Below are positions 1-11,238 of a stretch of DNA of 64,000 nucleotides, piece by piece. The DNA lies in contig OX424564.1 in NCBI GenBank assembly GCA_949152475.1, positions 40,050,165-40,114,164 on the forward strand. Direction: 5' to 3'. The notes below the pieces were generated by a model, which made no database searches, was not told the origin of the DNA, and saw nothing but the letters and a program-made list of their open reading frames with translations. The DNA is from Terebella lapidaria (Eukaryota; Annelida; Polychaeta; Terebellida; Terebellidae). Position numbers and translations under genes: made by a program. Within the stretch, counting starts at the first letter, position 1. Each line of letters opens with the position of its first letter.

Positions 1-111
1 GCCTGCGAGGCAGTGTTCGAAGTGTGGATACTTTCTGGTGCCGTTTGAAGTCGATCCACACAAGTGATGTTCATCGTGCAGGCTGTTTGTCTGTTCTGTC
101 GCACAACGATG

Positions 112-312
112 AAAAAAATTGGACTTGGATGACCTTGAGTGCTAAATGTCTGGCTTAAAATCTCGAAAGTGGCCTCATGAAGTCATATGCAGCATACCTA
201 ATGAAGACATTGAAATTCACAAGATGACCTTGACTGGTAAATCTCATAATCAGTCACCTACAATGCTCAAAACCAAAATTGTCCGGTAACCTATCTTAGC
301 CCTTGGGCTAAT
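112..312 (+). mobile_element. Family A 3' part, tandem unit 1
   Basis: Matches the 3' end of family A seen at 6855-7552. It carries the GACCTTGACTGG tract, the subterminal arm GTCCGGTAACCT at 281-292, and the terminal hairpin TTAGCCC-tt-GGGCTAA near 296-311. It joins DIRS sequence on the left and a family C 5' end directly on the right. No 5' end is present. Confidence 0.8.
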
Positions 313-1409
313 TAAGGCATTTCGGAAGAAATGCCTTTATGGTTTTAGCAGAATTGTTTTTTTCCTTTTTTTTCTTTTTTCTTTTTTTTCCGCCGTTTTG
401 GTTTCCGACCGATAACTTTAGTTTGCCTTGATGTATCTTCGCCAAATTTTCAGCATTGGTCAGACATATTATGTGGAAGAACTCTATTGTTTTTCAGCCG
501 GATTCGAGCCGTGAGGATGAAATCAATGTTGTTTTTTGGACTTTGTTTCCGCGCGATAACTCAAAAAGTATGTAGGCAATGGCTGCAGAACTTTGCAGGG
601 AGGTTCATATATCAATAGGGAAGAAACCTATTGATTTTGGGATCAATCCGTCAAACGACCTTTGACCTAGAGGTCGGAAGAGTTTTCGCCCAGTCATCCT
701 TGAGGTTTCCTGCATATCTTGGAAACGGTGCGTCGTAGAGCGAAACGGACGTTATTTTCAGACTCGTCGCCCTAGACAAACATGTGTAAGGGGTATTAAG
801 GATGACCTTCGACTTTGACCTTGAATTTTTCTGCCGAGTCGGCATTTTTCGTTATCGTCGATATCTCGGAAACGGTGCGTCGTAGAGCGAAACTGACATT
901 ATTTTCGGACTCGTGGCACTAGACAAACATATCTAAGAGGTATTATGGATGAACTTTGACCTTGACCTAAGATTTTTTCGCCGAGTCGGCATTTTTCGTT
1001 TTCGTCGATATCTCGGAATCGGTGCGTCGTAGAGCGAAACGGACGTTATGTTCGGACTCGTCGCCCTAGACAAACATGTCTAAGGGTTATTAGGGTGACC
1101 TTCGACCTTGACCTTGAATTTTTGTGCCGAGTCGGCAATTTTCATTTTCGTCGATATCTCGGAAACAGTGCGAAACAGACATTATTTTTGGACTCGTGGC
1201 ACTAGACAAACATGTCTAAGGGATATTAAGGATAAACTTTGACCTTGACCTAAAATTTTTTCACCGAGTCGGCATTTTTCATTCTCGTCGATATCTTGGA
1301 ACAGTGTGTCGTAGAGCATTGTAGAGCCCATGGTAAACATGTTATAAATATTACAAATTAGTCTTAACACCGAAATGCCTCCAAGGCATCTTTAGGCCTT
1401 GACATCTAG
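313..1409 (+). mobile_element. Family C Helentron-like element, copy 1
   Basis: The 5' end is a perfect hairpin, AAGGCATTTC-ggaa-GAAATGCCTT. A pyrimidine run and the module TTCCGCCGTTTTGG follow. The core holds about five tandem units of roughly 147 bases, each with the motif CGGTGCGTCGTAGAGCGAAAC-like. The 3' end has the inverted arm CCGAAATGCCT, then a hairpin CAAGGC/GCCTTG, then ACAT-CTAG at 1409, followed by T. Hairpin plus CTAG is a Helitron-type 3' end; the paired subterminal arms are a Helentron trait. There is no coding capacity. Confidence 0.75.
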
Positions 1410-1566
1410 TTTTTTCAAGTTGTTGGAGTTTTTCGTTTTCTATGATGGATAAGCAGCCTGCGAGGCAGTGTTCGAAGTGTGGATACTTTCTGGTGCCGTT
1501 TGAAGTCGATCCACACAAGTGATGTTCATCGTGCAGGCTGTTTGTCTGTTCTGTCGCACAACGATG

Positions 1567-1767
1567 AAAAAAATTGGACTTGGATGACCTTGAGTGCTAA
1601 ATGTCTGGCTTAAAATCTCGAAAGTGGCCTCATGAAGTCATATGCAGCATACCTAATGAAGACATTGAAATTCACAAGATGACCTTGACTGGTATATCTC
1701 ATAATCAGTCACCTACAATGCTCAAAACCAAAATTGTCCGGTAACCTATCATAGCCCTTGGGCTAAT
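1567..1767 (+). mobile_element. Family A 3' part, tandem unit 2
   Basis: Second-unit copy of the 112-312 fragment, with the same arm and 3' terminal hairpin (CATAGCCC instead of CTTAGCCC on one side). It is followed at once by the family C 5' hairpin. Confidence 0.8.
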
Positions 1768-2866
1768 TAAGGCATTTCGGAAGAAATGCCTTTATGGTTT
1801 TAGCAGAATTTTTTTTTTCCTTTTTTTTCTTTTTTCTTTTTTTTCCGCCGTTTTGGTTTCCGACCGATAACTTTAGTTTGCCTTGATGTATCTTCGCCAA
1901 ATTTTCAGCATTGGTCAGACATATTATGTGGAAGAACTCTATTGTTTTTCAGCCGGATTCGAGGTCCGTGAGGATGAAATCAATGTTGTTTTTTGGACTT
2001 TGTTTCCGCGTGATAACTCAAAAAGTATGTAGGCAATGGCTGCAGAACTTTGCAGGGAGGTTCATATATCAATAGGGAAGAAACCTATTGATTTTGGGAT
2101 CAATCCGTCAAACGACCTTTGACCTAGAGGTCGGAAGAGTTTTCGCCCAGTCATCCTTGAGGTTTCCTGCATATCTTGGAAACGGTGCGTCGTAGAGCGA
2201 AACGGACGTTATTTTCAGACTCGTCGCCCTAGACAAACATGTCTAAGGGGTATTAAGGATGACCTTCGACTTTGACCTTGAATTTTTCTGCCGAGTCGGC
2301 ATTTTTCGTTATCGTCGATATCTCGAAAACGGTGCGTCGTAGAGCGAAACTGACATTATTTTCGGACTCGTGGCACTAGACAAACATATCTAAGAGGTAT
2401 TATGGATGAACTTTGACCTTGACCTAAGATTTTTTCGCCGAGTCGGCATTTTTCGTTTTCGTCGATATCTCGGAATCGGTGCGTCGTAGAGCGAAACGGA
2501 CGTTATGTTCGGACTCGTCGCCCTAGACAAACATGTCTAAGGGTTATTAGGGTGACCTTCGACCTTGACCTTGAATTTTTGTGCCGAGTCGGCAATTTTC
2601 ATTTTCGTCGATATCTCGGAAACGGTGCGAAACAGACATTATTTTTGGACTCGTGGCACTAGACAAACATGTCTAAGGGATATTAAGGATAAACTTTGAC
2701 CTTGACCTAAAATTTTTTCACCGAGTCGGCATTTTTCATTCTCGTCGATATCTTGGAACAGTGTGTCGTAGAGCATTGTAGAGCCCATGGTAAACATGTT
2801 ATAAATATTACAAATTAGTCTTAACACCGAAATGCCTCCAAGGCATCTTTAGGCCTTGACATCTAG
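1768..2866 (+). mobile_element. Family C Helentron-like element, copy 2
   Basis: Near-identical to 313-1409: 5' hairpin, pyrimidine run, five core units of about 147 bases, the CCGAAATGCCT arm, the CAAGGC/GCCTTG hairpin and terminal CTAG at 2863-2866. It is a duplicate made with the whole 1.46 kb unit rather than a separate insertion, since both flanks are also identical. Confidence 0.75.
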
Positions 2867-5160
2867 TTTTTTCAAGTTGTTGGAGTTTTTCGTTTTCTAT
2901 GATGGATAAGCAGCCTGCGAGGCAGTGTTCGAAGTGTGGATACTTTCTGGTGCTGTTTGAAGTCGATCCACACAAGTGATGTTCATCGTGCAGGCTGTTT
3001 GTCTGTTCTGTCGCACAACGATGTCTGTTTTTTGAAGATTGGGACGACGGGAAGTTCGAGGAGATCGAGCGTCGTAAGGCGGACAGGGAGAAGAAGATGG
3101 CCTAATCGTCTGACAGGCGTTCTGTGGAAGCCAGGATGGATTCGCTTGAGCTACAAGTCGGAAATCTTTAGTCCTTGATCTCTAACCTCAACGCTCTTGT
3201 CGCTGCGCTGGTGGGTTAGAACTCGACTACTCCTTCTACGCCCACACTTCACGAGAGGCCGGATTCGCTGATTTCCAAGGACGTTTTTTTCTGGGGGGGG
3301 GGGGGGGAACGGACCTGCTTCCAGCCCTGCCAAGTCTACTTCGTCTTAGGGTCTTATGCCATTGAATCCGATTTTTCTGGAGTCGCCTTCCGGGTTTGTC
3401 TTATCGGGCCAGGGTAGCCAGTCTGTTGAGATCAGGGGCCCCGTGAGTCATGCCAAGACCGAAACGCCTGACTTTGCGACGGTTCTCCTACCTGACAGGG
3501 CTGTGGATGTCGTCATGGTTGATCGACCGTCTAACGACTCTACTCGAGAGGCCATAGATCAGCACCAGCACTGTTCGTCCGCCAGCGGTTCTGACCAGGC
3601 CGAGTTTCGGCTAGTCCGGCCAGGTCTATGGACACTGTCACCTCCAAGACTGCTTCTGAGTCAGAAGATGAGACCTTCACGCAGGTTAGGCGCTGGGTTC
3701 AGGAAACCTTCCCGGATCTCTTAGAGAAGCCTCAAGCTAAGGAGTCCCACTTCTCTCTCGGGGACAAGGTCCTCGCCTCTCGGGATGCTCTGGAGCCTGA
3801 TGTCCGTTTCCCATGGGCTGACAGCATCGCCTACGTTCGCTCCCTGGTGGAAGAGAACATTTTCTCCGCATGGCGGTACATCTCTCAAGAACTGACAAGT
3901 TCTTTCCAGGGGTTGCTCAAGCATTACCAGACTTCTGAGTCGTCGTCCACCCTGGAGGCAGTGGTGGTGAACTCATCGCCCCTGGGCTCAAGGCCTCGGG
4001 CGTGTCGGTGACACTCTCGGACTCCAACCTCTGCAGTTTGGAGTCGTATCCCCGTCGTGTTCAACTGGTAGCCACTCGTTGGACTGGTTATCCGGACTGC
4101 TCAGTCACCAGGTGGATCATCTTGATCCCGGTTCTGCCGGTTCGGATGTGGAAGCCAAGAGGCCACAGTGCGGTGCCTGTTGCAGACTTGGTACGCATGA
4201 AGAGGACTCTATCTTCATCGAATAAGTGCGTCGCCCAAATTGCCAAGGAGTCTCAAGTGGAGTGGGCCAACGTGGTTCTGCACAGGCGCCTTTCTCAAGA
4301 GAATGTCATCCGAACTCTCAGATGCTTTTCAGCTGAAGTTGCTCTCTAAGTTCTCTATCGCCAAGCTGGTAGAACGACAGGACAAGAAACCTTCACAGTC
4401 CTCCTCACAGTTAGATCCCAAGCTGAACAAGGCCTCGGACTCTAATTGCCAGTCTTCTCAGGGTTACCAGAAGGCCAAGTATGACAAGGCCAAGAAGTCT
4501 TCAGGTTCCTCTCGTGGTGGTCATGATGGGAGCGGTTCATCTTCCGGCTCCAAGGCCACGCCGCGCTCCTGATCAGTTCCAGACGCCCCCACGGTCCCAG
4601 CTTACCAGTGTATCCCCCGTGGGAGCACGTCTTCAGGCCTTCTGGCCTCATTGGGATACAGATTTTCGGGACTCCCTAGTGATCGCGATCCTCAAACACT
4701 GGTACAGTATTCCGTTTGATCAGACGCCTCCCCTGTCCCCAGTTCCTGTAACGTTCGCGTCCTATGCTCCAGGGTCAGAGAAGTTTCTGGTTTTCGTCAA
4801 GTTGATTTCTGAGATGCTCATCAAGCAGGCGACGGGGGTCGTGGCCCAGGTTTCACCAGGGTTTTACAGCTGTCTCTTCATCGTTCTGTAGCTGGAGTCC
4901 CATTATAGATCTCAGCCCTCTCAACAAGTTTATTCACATGGAGCGCTTCTCGATGGAGTGTCCTCACTCTGTCCTGTTGTCGCTATGCGAAGGGGATTGG
5001 ATGACGTCAATAGATGGTTTTCCAGTTCAGAGCACTGTGTTTCGTTCTCTCGACAGCTTTTTTCCTGTTCACCAGGGTCTTTCAGCCAGTTTCCGCGTGG
5101 GCTCACCTCAGGGAAATCCGGTTAAATATGTATCTGGACAATGGCTGATCATGGCATCCG
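2867..5160 (+). mobile_element. DIRS-type retroelement, partial copy 1 (fossil)
   Basis: The sequence runs parallel to 7553-9850 of DIRS copy 2 with only a few percent difference by eye. It begins with the same 5' leader and the start of the first frame (CSKCGHF-type, here CSKCGYF), passes the serine- and lysine-rich region around 4380-4570, and reaches the early reverse-transcriptase region with the MERFSMECPHSVLLSL motif at 4938-4985. It stops where family C sequence takes over. It is a fossil with several breaks, and because it closely matches copy 2 the two are probably related by duplication or recent activity. Confidence 0.8.
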
Positions 5161-5164
5161 AACA

Positions 5165-5431
5165 TTCTAGGGGTATTATGGATGAACTTTGACCTTGACC
5201 AGAAATTTTTTTGCCTAGTCGGCATTTTTTATTCTCGTTGATATTTCAGAAACGGTGCATCGTAGAGCGAAATAGACGTTATTTTCAGACTCGTCGCCCT
5301 AGACAAACATGTCTATTATGGATACGCTATTATGGATTATGGATCAAAATCGTCACCCGACGGGGGATGGGGAAGACAGGCAGAATTGCCTATCATCATG
5401 GACCGTCGTAAAATAAATCTGATTATCATTA
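5165..5431 (+). mobile_element. Family C fragment, left half (split by family B)
   Basis: Holds one family C core unit (GCATCGTAGAGCGAAATAG, CTAGACAAACATGTC) followed by a diverged stretch rich in ATTATGGAT. The matching right half is at 6546-6728, on the other side of a family B element, so family B inserted into an older family C copy. Confidence 0.65.
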
Positions 5432-6545
5432 TTAGCTTACCGGCCCTTTGGGCCGATAATCTATTGTCGTGGTATTTCGTCCGGCGTCCGTCGTCCGTCT
5501 GGGTCTGTAACTTTTTTTTGACATGATGAATTTCCCTATAAATATGTCAGAACATACCTTGGGCCAGTGGGCCGGTCTGCGTGTGGCGGCCATTTTGATT
5601 TTTTGACGGGTCGGCGAAAAAAAATTTTTTTTTGTCCCAAATCAAGTCACTATTCGTTTTGAGCCATTTCCAGCAAAAAATTTTTTTTGGACTTTTCACC
5701 CAATTTTCCTTCATAATGGGAGCTGTGCAGAGTAAACTCATAGAACACTTGAAGATAGAGCCTAAGTATTGGCACATTCAAATGGGAAATCATATATTGC
5801 GGTTTGAGTGATGACCTTGAATTTGACCTTCAATGACCTTGGAAGGTCAAAACGACCTTTTTTGTCGAAAAATGACCAATTTTGGATTGCTGATGGCCAT
5901 TTTCTCAAAACTGTCTGATCAGTTTTGAGATTTTTGTTTTCAAACATTTCCCTCATGTAACTCTATGATGTGTATGAGATACGTTGCCCTTGAATCGCCG
6001 GTCTGCGTGTGGCGGCCATTTTGATTTTTTCGACGGGTCGTCAAAAACAAATTTTTTTTTGTCCAAAATCAAGTCACTATTCGTTTTGAGCCATTTCCAG
6101 CAAAAAAAATTTTTTTTTGGCCATTGAAAAATTTTTTGGACTTGGAAAATTTCACCCAATTTTCCTTCATAATGGGAGCTGTACGGAGTAAACTCATAGA
6201 AGACTTCAAAATAGAGCCTAAGTATTGGCACATTCAAATGGGAAATCATATATTGCGGTTTGAGTGAAAGGTCAAAAACGATGAATTTTGTCTTTGGTGG
6301 CCATTTTGTCAAAATCTATTCAGACAGTTTTTCTCAAAATAATGTATGAGAATCTCTTATCTACCTTTGTGATGTGTAATTTGATTTCGTATTATATTCC
6401 ATGCAGAAAATGTGTTTCCAGCAACATTTATGAACATGTTTTGACAATTAGAGTTCAAGATCAGTGTAACAATTTATATGTTGGAAAATCAATACTCTGC
6501 GTTTCTCATGATTGCCGGTAAGCTACAGCACCCTTGGTGCTATGT
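5432..6545 (+). mobile_element. Family B Helentron-like element, copy 1
   Basis: The 5' end is TTAGCTTACCGGCCC-ttt-GGGCCGATAA, an imperfect hairpin, followed by a GTCCGGCGTCCGTCGTCC tract. The 3' end has GCCGGTAAGCTA at 6514-6525, the exact inverted copy of the 5' TAGCTTACCGGC. A perfect hairpin AGCACC-ctt-GGTGCT follows at 6527-6541. The interior holds two diverged repeats of a 'TGGCGGCCATTTTGA ... CATAATGGGAGCTG' block shared with family A. There is no coding capacity. Copy 2 at 56166 has the same ends. Confidence 0.75.
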
Positions 6546-6728
6546 TTATTTTTTTAAAGTTGATTATTATGATTGGCCTGAATATTTTTTGCTGAGTCAA
6601 CATTTTACATTTTCGTTGATATCTTGGAAACGGTGTGTCGTAGAGCCCATGGTAAACATGTTATAAATATTATAATTTAGTCTTAACTCCGAAATGCCTC
6701 CAAGGCATCTTTAGGCCTTAACGTCTAG
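6546..6728 (+). mobile_element. Family C fragment, right half with 3' end
   Basis: Contains the last core unit, the CCGAAATGCCT arm, the AAGGC...GCCTT hairpin and terminal CTAG at 6725-6728 (here ACGTCTAG). The terminal GTT is shared with, or abuts, the left inverted repeat of DIRS copy 2, so one of the two elements used the edge of the other. Confidence 0.7.
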
Positions 6729-6793
6729 TTACCTGGGCAGTTCACCCTCCGTGTGTGGTCACGTGATCTTCTCAGTCCATTGCCGCCTAGTTC
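6728..6793 (+). repeat. Left inverted terminal repeat of DIRS copy 2
   Basis: GTTACCTGGGCAGTTCACCC at the outer edge is the reverse complement, with few mismatches, of the sequence ending at 13855. The repeat contains GTGGTCACGTGAT, with an E-box CACGTG. Length is about 66 bases. Confidence 0.85.
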
Positions 6794-6854
6794 TTTTTTG
6801 TTTTTGGCGAGCTCGAGTCAACTACGTTCTACTCTTCACTCGGACTTGATGTTT

Positions 6855-7552
6855 TTAGGTTACCGTACCTATGGTCCGATAATCTATTGCCGTCGCGTTG
6901 CGTCCGTCGTCCGTCCGTCATCCGTCATTCGTTGTTCGTTCACATTTTTATCTTTAAAGTTTAAAGGCGGATTTACCTGAAATTTTGCACAAACTGCCTA
7001 AAAATATTTCAATAGGGTTTTTTTTATAGTTTTTTTAATTTTCGCATTTTTCTCAAAATGGCGGCCATTTTGGATTTTGGCGGCCATTTTCTCAAAAACT
7101 GTCTGATCAGTTTTGAGATTTTTGTTTCAAAAGATTCCCCTTATGTACCTTTTTGATGTGTATAAGATTTGTTACCCTTGAATCGCTGGTCTCCGTGTGG
7201 TGGCCATTTTGAATTTTTGACGAGTCGGCGAAAAAAACCTTTTTTTGCCCCAAATCTCATTACTATCTATTTTGGGTCATTTCTAGGCAAAAAAACTTTT
7301 TCACCCTTTGAAAAAAAATTTGGACTTAGAAAAGTTTCGGCACTTTTTTTCCGAAATTTTGGACTTGGATGACCTTGAGTGCTAAATGTCTGGCTTGAAA
7401 TCTCGAAAGTGGCCTCATGAAGTCATATGCAGCATACCAAATGAAGACATTGAAATTCACAAGATGACCTTGACTGGTAAATCTCATAATCAGTCACCTA
7501 CGATGCTCAAAACCAAAATTGTCCGGTAACCTATCTTAGCCCTTGGGCTAAT
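6855..7552 (+). mobile_element. Family A Helentron-like element inserted in DIRS leader
   Basis: Starts TTAGGTTACC with a 5' hairpin (GGTTACCGTACC / GGTCCGATAATC, slightly decayed), then a CCGTCGTCCGTCCGTC tract. Ends with GTCCGGTAACCT at 7521-7532 and the hairpin TTAGCCC-tt-GGGCTAA at 7536-7551. About 700 bases, with no coding capacity. The DIRS leader continues on both sides (GATGTTTTT before, TTTTCAAGTTG after), which shows insertion into a T-run. Confidence 0.75.
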
Positions 7553-7583
7553 TTTTTCAAGTTGTTGGAGTTTTTCGTTTTCT

Positions 7584-7790
7584 ATGATGGATAAGCAGCC
7601 TGCGAGGCAGTGTTCGAAGTGTGGACACTTTCTGGTGCCGTTTGAAGTCGATCCACACAAGCGATGTTCATCGAGCAGGCCGTTTGTTTGTTCTGTCGCA
7701 CAACGATGTCTGGTTTTTGAAGATTGGGACGACGGAAAGTTCGAGGAGATCGAGCGTCGTAAGGCGGACAGGGAGAAGAAGATGGCCTGA
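7584..7790 (+). CDS. DIRS copy 2: N-terminal frame of first ORF (fossil part)
   Basis: An open frame of 68 codons beginning MMDKQPARQCSKCGHF. It has a Cys-x2-Cys pair (CSKC), two more cysteines further on (CSSSRPFVC), and an acidic/basic tail FEEIERRKADREKK. Its place directly after the DIRS leader, and its match to the start at 2901, mark it as the first DIRS frame, the Gag-like position. I do not recognise a defined domain beyond the cysteine pattern. Part of a fossil element. Confidence 0.55.
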   Translation: MMDKQPARQCSKCGHFLVPFEVDPHKRCSSSRPFVCSVAQRCLVFEDWDDGKFEEIERRKADREKKMA

Positions 7791-9632
7791 TCGTCTGACA
7801 GGCGTTGTGTGGAAGCCAGGATGGATTCGCTTGAGCTACAAGTCGGAAATCTTTAGTCCTTGATCTCTAACCTCAACGCTCTTGTCGCTGCGCTGGTGGG
7901 TAAGAACTCGACTACTCCTTCTACGCCCACACTTCACGAGAGGCCGGATTCGCTGGTTTCCAAGGACGTTTTTTCGGGGGGTGGGGGGGGGGGGGGGGTA
8001 ACGGACCTGCTTCCAGCCCTGCCAAGTCTCCTTCGTCTTGGGGTCTTATGCCATTGAATCCGATTTTTCTGTAGTCGCCTTCCGGGTCTGTCTTATCGGG
8101 CCCGGGTAGCCAGTCTGTTGAGATCAGGGGCCCTGTGAGTCATGCCAAGACCGAAACGCCTGACTTTGCCACGGTTCTACTACCTGACAGGCCTGTGGAT
8201 GTCGTCATGGTTGATCGACCGTCTAACGACACTACTCGAGAGGCCATAGATCAGCACCAGCACTGTTCGTCCGCCAGCGGTTCTGACCAGGCGAGTTTCG
8301 GCTAGTCCGGCCAGGTCAATGGACACTGTCACCTCCAAGACTGCTTCTGAGTCAGAAGATGAGACCTTCACGCAGGTTAGGCGCTGGGTTCAGGAAACCT
8401 TCCCGGATCTCATAGAGAAGCCTCAAGCTAAGGAGTCCCACTTCTCTCTCGGGGACAAGGTCCTCGCCTCTCGGGATGCTCTGGAGCCTGATGTCCGTTT
8501 CCCATGGGCTGACAGCATCGCCTACGTTCGCTCCCTTGTGGAATAGAACATTTCTCCACATGGCGGTACATCTCTCAGAACTGGCAAGTTCTTTCCAGGG
8601 GTTGCTCAAGCATTACCAGACTTCTGAGTCGTCGTCCACCCTGGAGGCAGTGGTGGTGAACTCATCGCCCCTGGGCTCAAGGCCTCGGGCGCGTCGGCGA
8701 CACTCTCGGACTCCAACCTCTGCAGTTTGGAGTCGTATCCCCGTCGTGTTCAACTGGTAGCCACTCGTTGGACTGGTTATCCGGACTGCTCAGTCACCAG
8801 GTGGATCATCTTGATCCCGGTTCTGCCGGTTCGGATGTGGAAGCCAAGAGGCCACAGTGCGGTGCCTGTTGCAGACTTGGTACGCATGAAGAGGACTCTA
8901 TCTTCAGCGAATAAGTGCGTCGCCCAAATTGCCAAGGAGTCTCAAGTGGAGTGGGCCAACGTGGTTCTGCACAGGCACCTTTCTCAAGAGAATGTCATCC
9001 GAACTCTCAGATGCTTTTCAGCTGAAGTTGCTCTCTAAGTTCTCTATCGCCAAGCTGGTAGAACGACAGGACAAGAAACCGTCACAGTCCTCGTCACAGT
9101 TAGATCCCAAGCAGAACAAGGCCTCGGACTCTAATTGCCAGTCTTCTCAGGGTTACCAGAAGGCCAAGTATGACAAGGCCAAGAAGTCTTCAGGTTCCTC
9201 TCGTGGTGGTCATGATGGGAGCGGTTCATCTTCCGGCTCCAAGGCCACGCCGCGCTCCTGATCAGTTCCAGACGCCCCCACGGTCCCAGCTTACCAGTGT
9301 ATCCCCCATGGGAGCACGTCTTCAGGCCTTCTGGCCTCATTGGGATACAGATTTTCGGGACTCCCTAGTGATCGCGATCCTCAAACACTGGTACAGTATT
9401 CCATTTGATCAGACGCCTCCCCTGTCCCCAGTTCCTGTAACGTTCGCGTCCTATGCTCCAGGGTCGGAGAAGTTTCTGGTTCTCGTCAAGTTGATTTCCG
9501 AGATGCTCATCAAGCAGGCAACGGGGGTCGTGGCCCAGGTTTCACCAGGGTTTTACAGCTGTCTCTTCATCGTTCTGAAGCTGTGGCTGGAGTCCCATTA
9601 TAGATCTCAGCCCTCTCAACAAGTTTATTCAC

Positions 9633-10142
9633 ATGGAGCGCTTCTCGATGGAGTGTCCTCACTCTGTCCTGTTGTCGCTATGCAAAGGGGATTGGATGAC
9701 GTCAATAGATGGTTTTCCAGTTCAGAGCACTGTGTTTCGTTCTCTCGACAGCTTTTTTCCTGTTCACCAGGGTCTTTCAGCCAGTTTTCGCGTGGGCTCA
9801 CCACAGGGGAATCCGGTTAAACATGTATCTGGACAATGGCTGATCATGGCGTCCGACCAGCAGACTGTGGCTTCCCACACCGAGATGATAGTGCAGCTGT
9901 GTCAGAGGATGGGGCTTTTCATCAATTTCCAGAAATCAGATTTGGTTCCCGCCCATAGGGTGACTTACCTCGGACTGGACCTGGACACCAGTTCCTTCAT
10001 GGTCAGGCCAACGGTGGACCGTTTGCGTCAGCTTCAAGGCGTGCTACGGTGTTTCTCTCCTGGTGTTCCAGTCTCGGCGCTGCTCTTCATTCGTCTGATA
10101 GGGCACTTGGTCTCTCTCGAGGAGATCGTCTCCGGTAGCTGA
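9633..10142 (+). CDS. DIRS copy 2: reverse transcriptase region (fossil part)
   Basis: The frame holds motifs expected of DIRS reverse transcriptase: MERFSMECPHSVLLSL and GDWMTSID near the start, then SHTEMIVQLCQRMGLFINF, QKSDLVPAHRVTYLGL and DLDTSSFMVRPTVDRL, and a LIGHLVSLE motif near residue 155. The KSDL...YLG order is the conserved end of the palm and thumb entry in this family. In a living element the enzyme would copy element RNA into DNA. Part of a fossil element. Confidence 0.75.
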   Translation: MERFSMECPHSVLLSLCKGDWMTSIDGFPVQSTVFRSLDSFFPVHQGLSASFRVGSPQGNPVKHVSGQWLIMASDQQTVASHTEMIVQLCQRMGLFINFQKSDLVPAHRVTYLGLDLDTSSFMVRPTVDRLRQLQGVLRCFSPGVPVSALLFIRLIGHLVSLEEIVSGS

Positions 10143-10290
10143 CTGTGGATGAGGTCATTCCAGCGACATTTCAGGGAGTTCTGGATGGGGCCCGGGACAC
10201 CGCAACCTTGGTTTCAGTTCTTCCAGTGCTCTAGGATGGGACAATATTGACAACCTGCTGCGCGGTCACCCAATTCATGAACTAGATCCA

Positions 10291-10620
10291 GATTTTCTTC
10301 TCTTTACGGACGCCTCTCGGTAAGGCTGGGGAGCCCATCTGGACGAGCTTCAGGCCTCGGGGTTGTGCTCCGAGACCGATCTTCTTCACCATATCAACTG
10401 GCTAGAGTTGAAGGCGGTTTGGCTCGGTTTGCGTCATTTCCAGCAAACGGTAGCAGGCACAACAGTCCTCGCGATGTCAGACAACACCACCTTGGTTGGG
10501 TACATCAAGAACAAGGGGGGATGCGTTCAAGGGAGCTAGGCCATGTGATGTAGAACATACTGAGTTGGGCAGAGGCGCAGGAGGTGATTCTCCTCGCCCG
10601 TCACATTCCCAGAGCGATGA
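10291..10620 (+). CDS. DIRS copy 2: RNase H region (fossil part)
   Basis: Starts at the codons for DFLLFTDASR, the RNase H motif with the first catalytic Asp. Further on come HHINWLELKAVWLGLRHF with the Glu, then AMSDNTTLVGYIKNKGG with the SDN Asp, and then ILLARHIPRAMNTLTDDLSR near 10590-10640. The order and spacing match the RNase H domain that follows reverse transcriptase in DIRS elements, which removes the RNA strand. Part of a fossil element; the span is approximate. Confidence 0.75.
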
Positions 10621-10869
10621 ACACTCTCACAGACGATCTTTCAAGGAGCCCTGTGTCCATGAACTGGTCGCTCAGCCCACAGGTCTGCAACCATTTGTGG
10701 CGTCTTTGGATGTCACCCACATCTCGATCTGTTTCCGACACTCCAGAACAATCGTCTTCCACTGTACGTGTCCCCGTTTCCGGATCCTCATGCCTTGGCA
10801 GTAGACGCCCTCGCAATCGACTGGACCGGTCTGTAGGCATACGCCTTCCCCCTGTTCTCCCTTCTACCG

Positions 10870-11238
10870 GTGGTCTTAAAGAAGATTTGGTCGACACAGT
10901 GCCAATGCATCCTGGTCGCCCCGAACTGGCCACCCAAGCCATGGGTCCCTGAGCTGCTCGATCTACTGGTGGACGACCCAAGGCAGCTTCCTTGGATTCA
11001 AAGTCTGCTTCGTCAGGGGCGCCTGTTCCAAGAGCATCTGGAGGTCCTACACCTTCATGCGTGGAGGCTCTCAGGCGATCCTTCAGAGCGTCAGGTTTTT
11101 CGAGGAAGGTCTCCTGTCGTATGTCACGAACAGTCAGATTCACTTCTGAACGCCTCTACTAGTCTAAGTGGTCTGTCTTCTCATCTTGGTGTTCTGGACG
11201 GAAGATTGATCCGTGCCATCCCACTCTCCCTCAGGTAG
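10870..11238 (+). CDS. DIRS copy 2: polyprotein stretch between RNase H and recombinase (fossil part)
   Basis: The frame contains ILVAPNWPPKPWVPELLDLL, then DDPRQLPWIQSLLRQGRLF and LEVLHLHAWRLSG. A 'LVAP.WP..PW.P.LL.LL' block followed by 'H...W.LSG' is the usual end of the DIRS RT/RNase H polyprotein before the recombinase. The function of the block is not defined. Part of a fossil element. Confidence 0.65.
   Translation: MVLKKIWSTQCQCILVAPNWPPKPWVPELLDLLVDDPRQLPWIQSLLRQGRLFQEHLEVLHLHAWRLSGDPSERQVFRGRSPVVCHEQSDSLLNASTSLSGLSSHLGVLDGRLIRAIPLSLR

Larger units (their letters stand above)
1..2912 (+). repeat. Tandem array of a ~1.46 kb composite unit
   Basis: The block that starts GCCTGCGAGGCAGTG at 1 starts again at 1456 and 2913, giving periods of 1455 and 1457 bases. 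The two complete units differ by only a handful of bases, including a 2-base indel near 1965, so the duplication is young or kept alike by conversion. Each unit is made of a DIRS fragment, the 3' part of a family A element, a whole family C element, and the DIRS 5' stretch. The third start runs on into the longer DIRS copy 1. The window opens inside the array, so the copy number is unknown. Confidence 0.95.

Noticed and set aside
10601-11143. 180-codon minus-strand frame
   Set aside because: Antisense to the DIRS polyprotein region, which has recognisable motifs on the plus strand.
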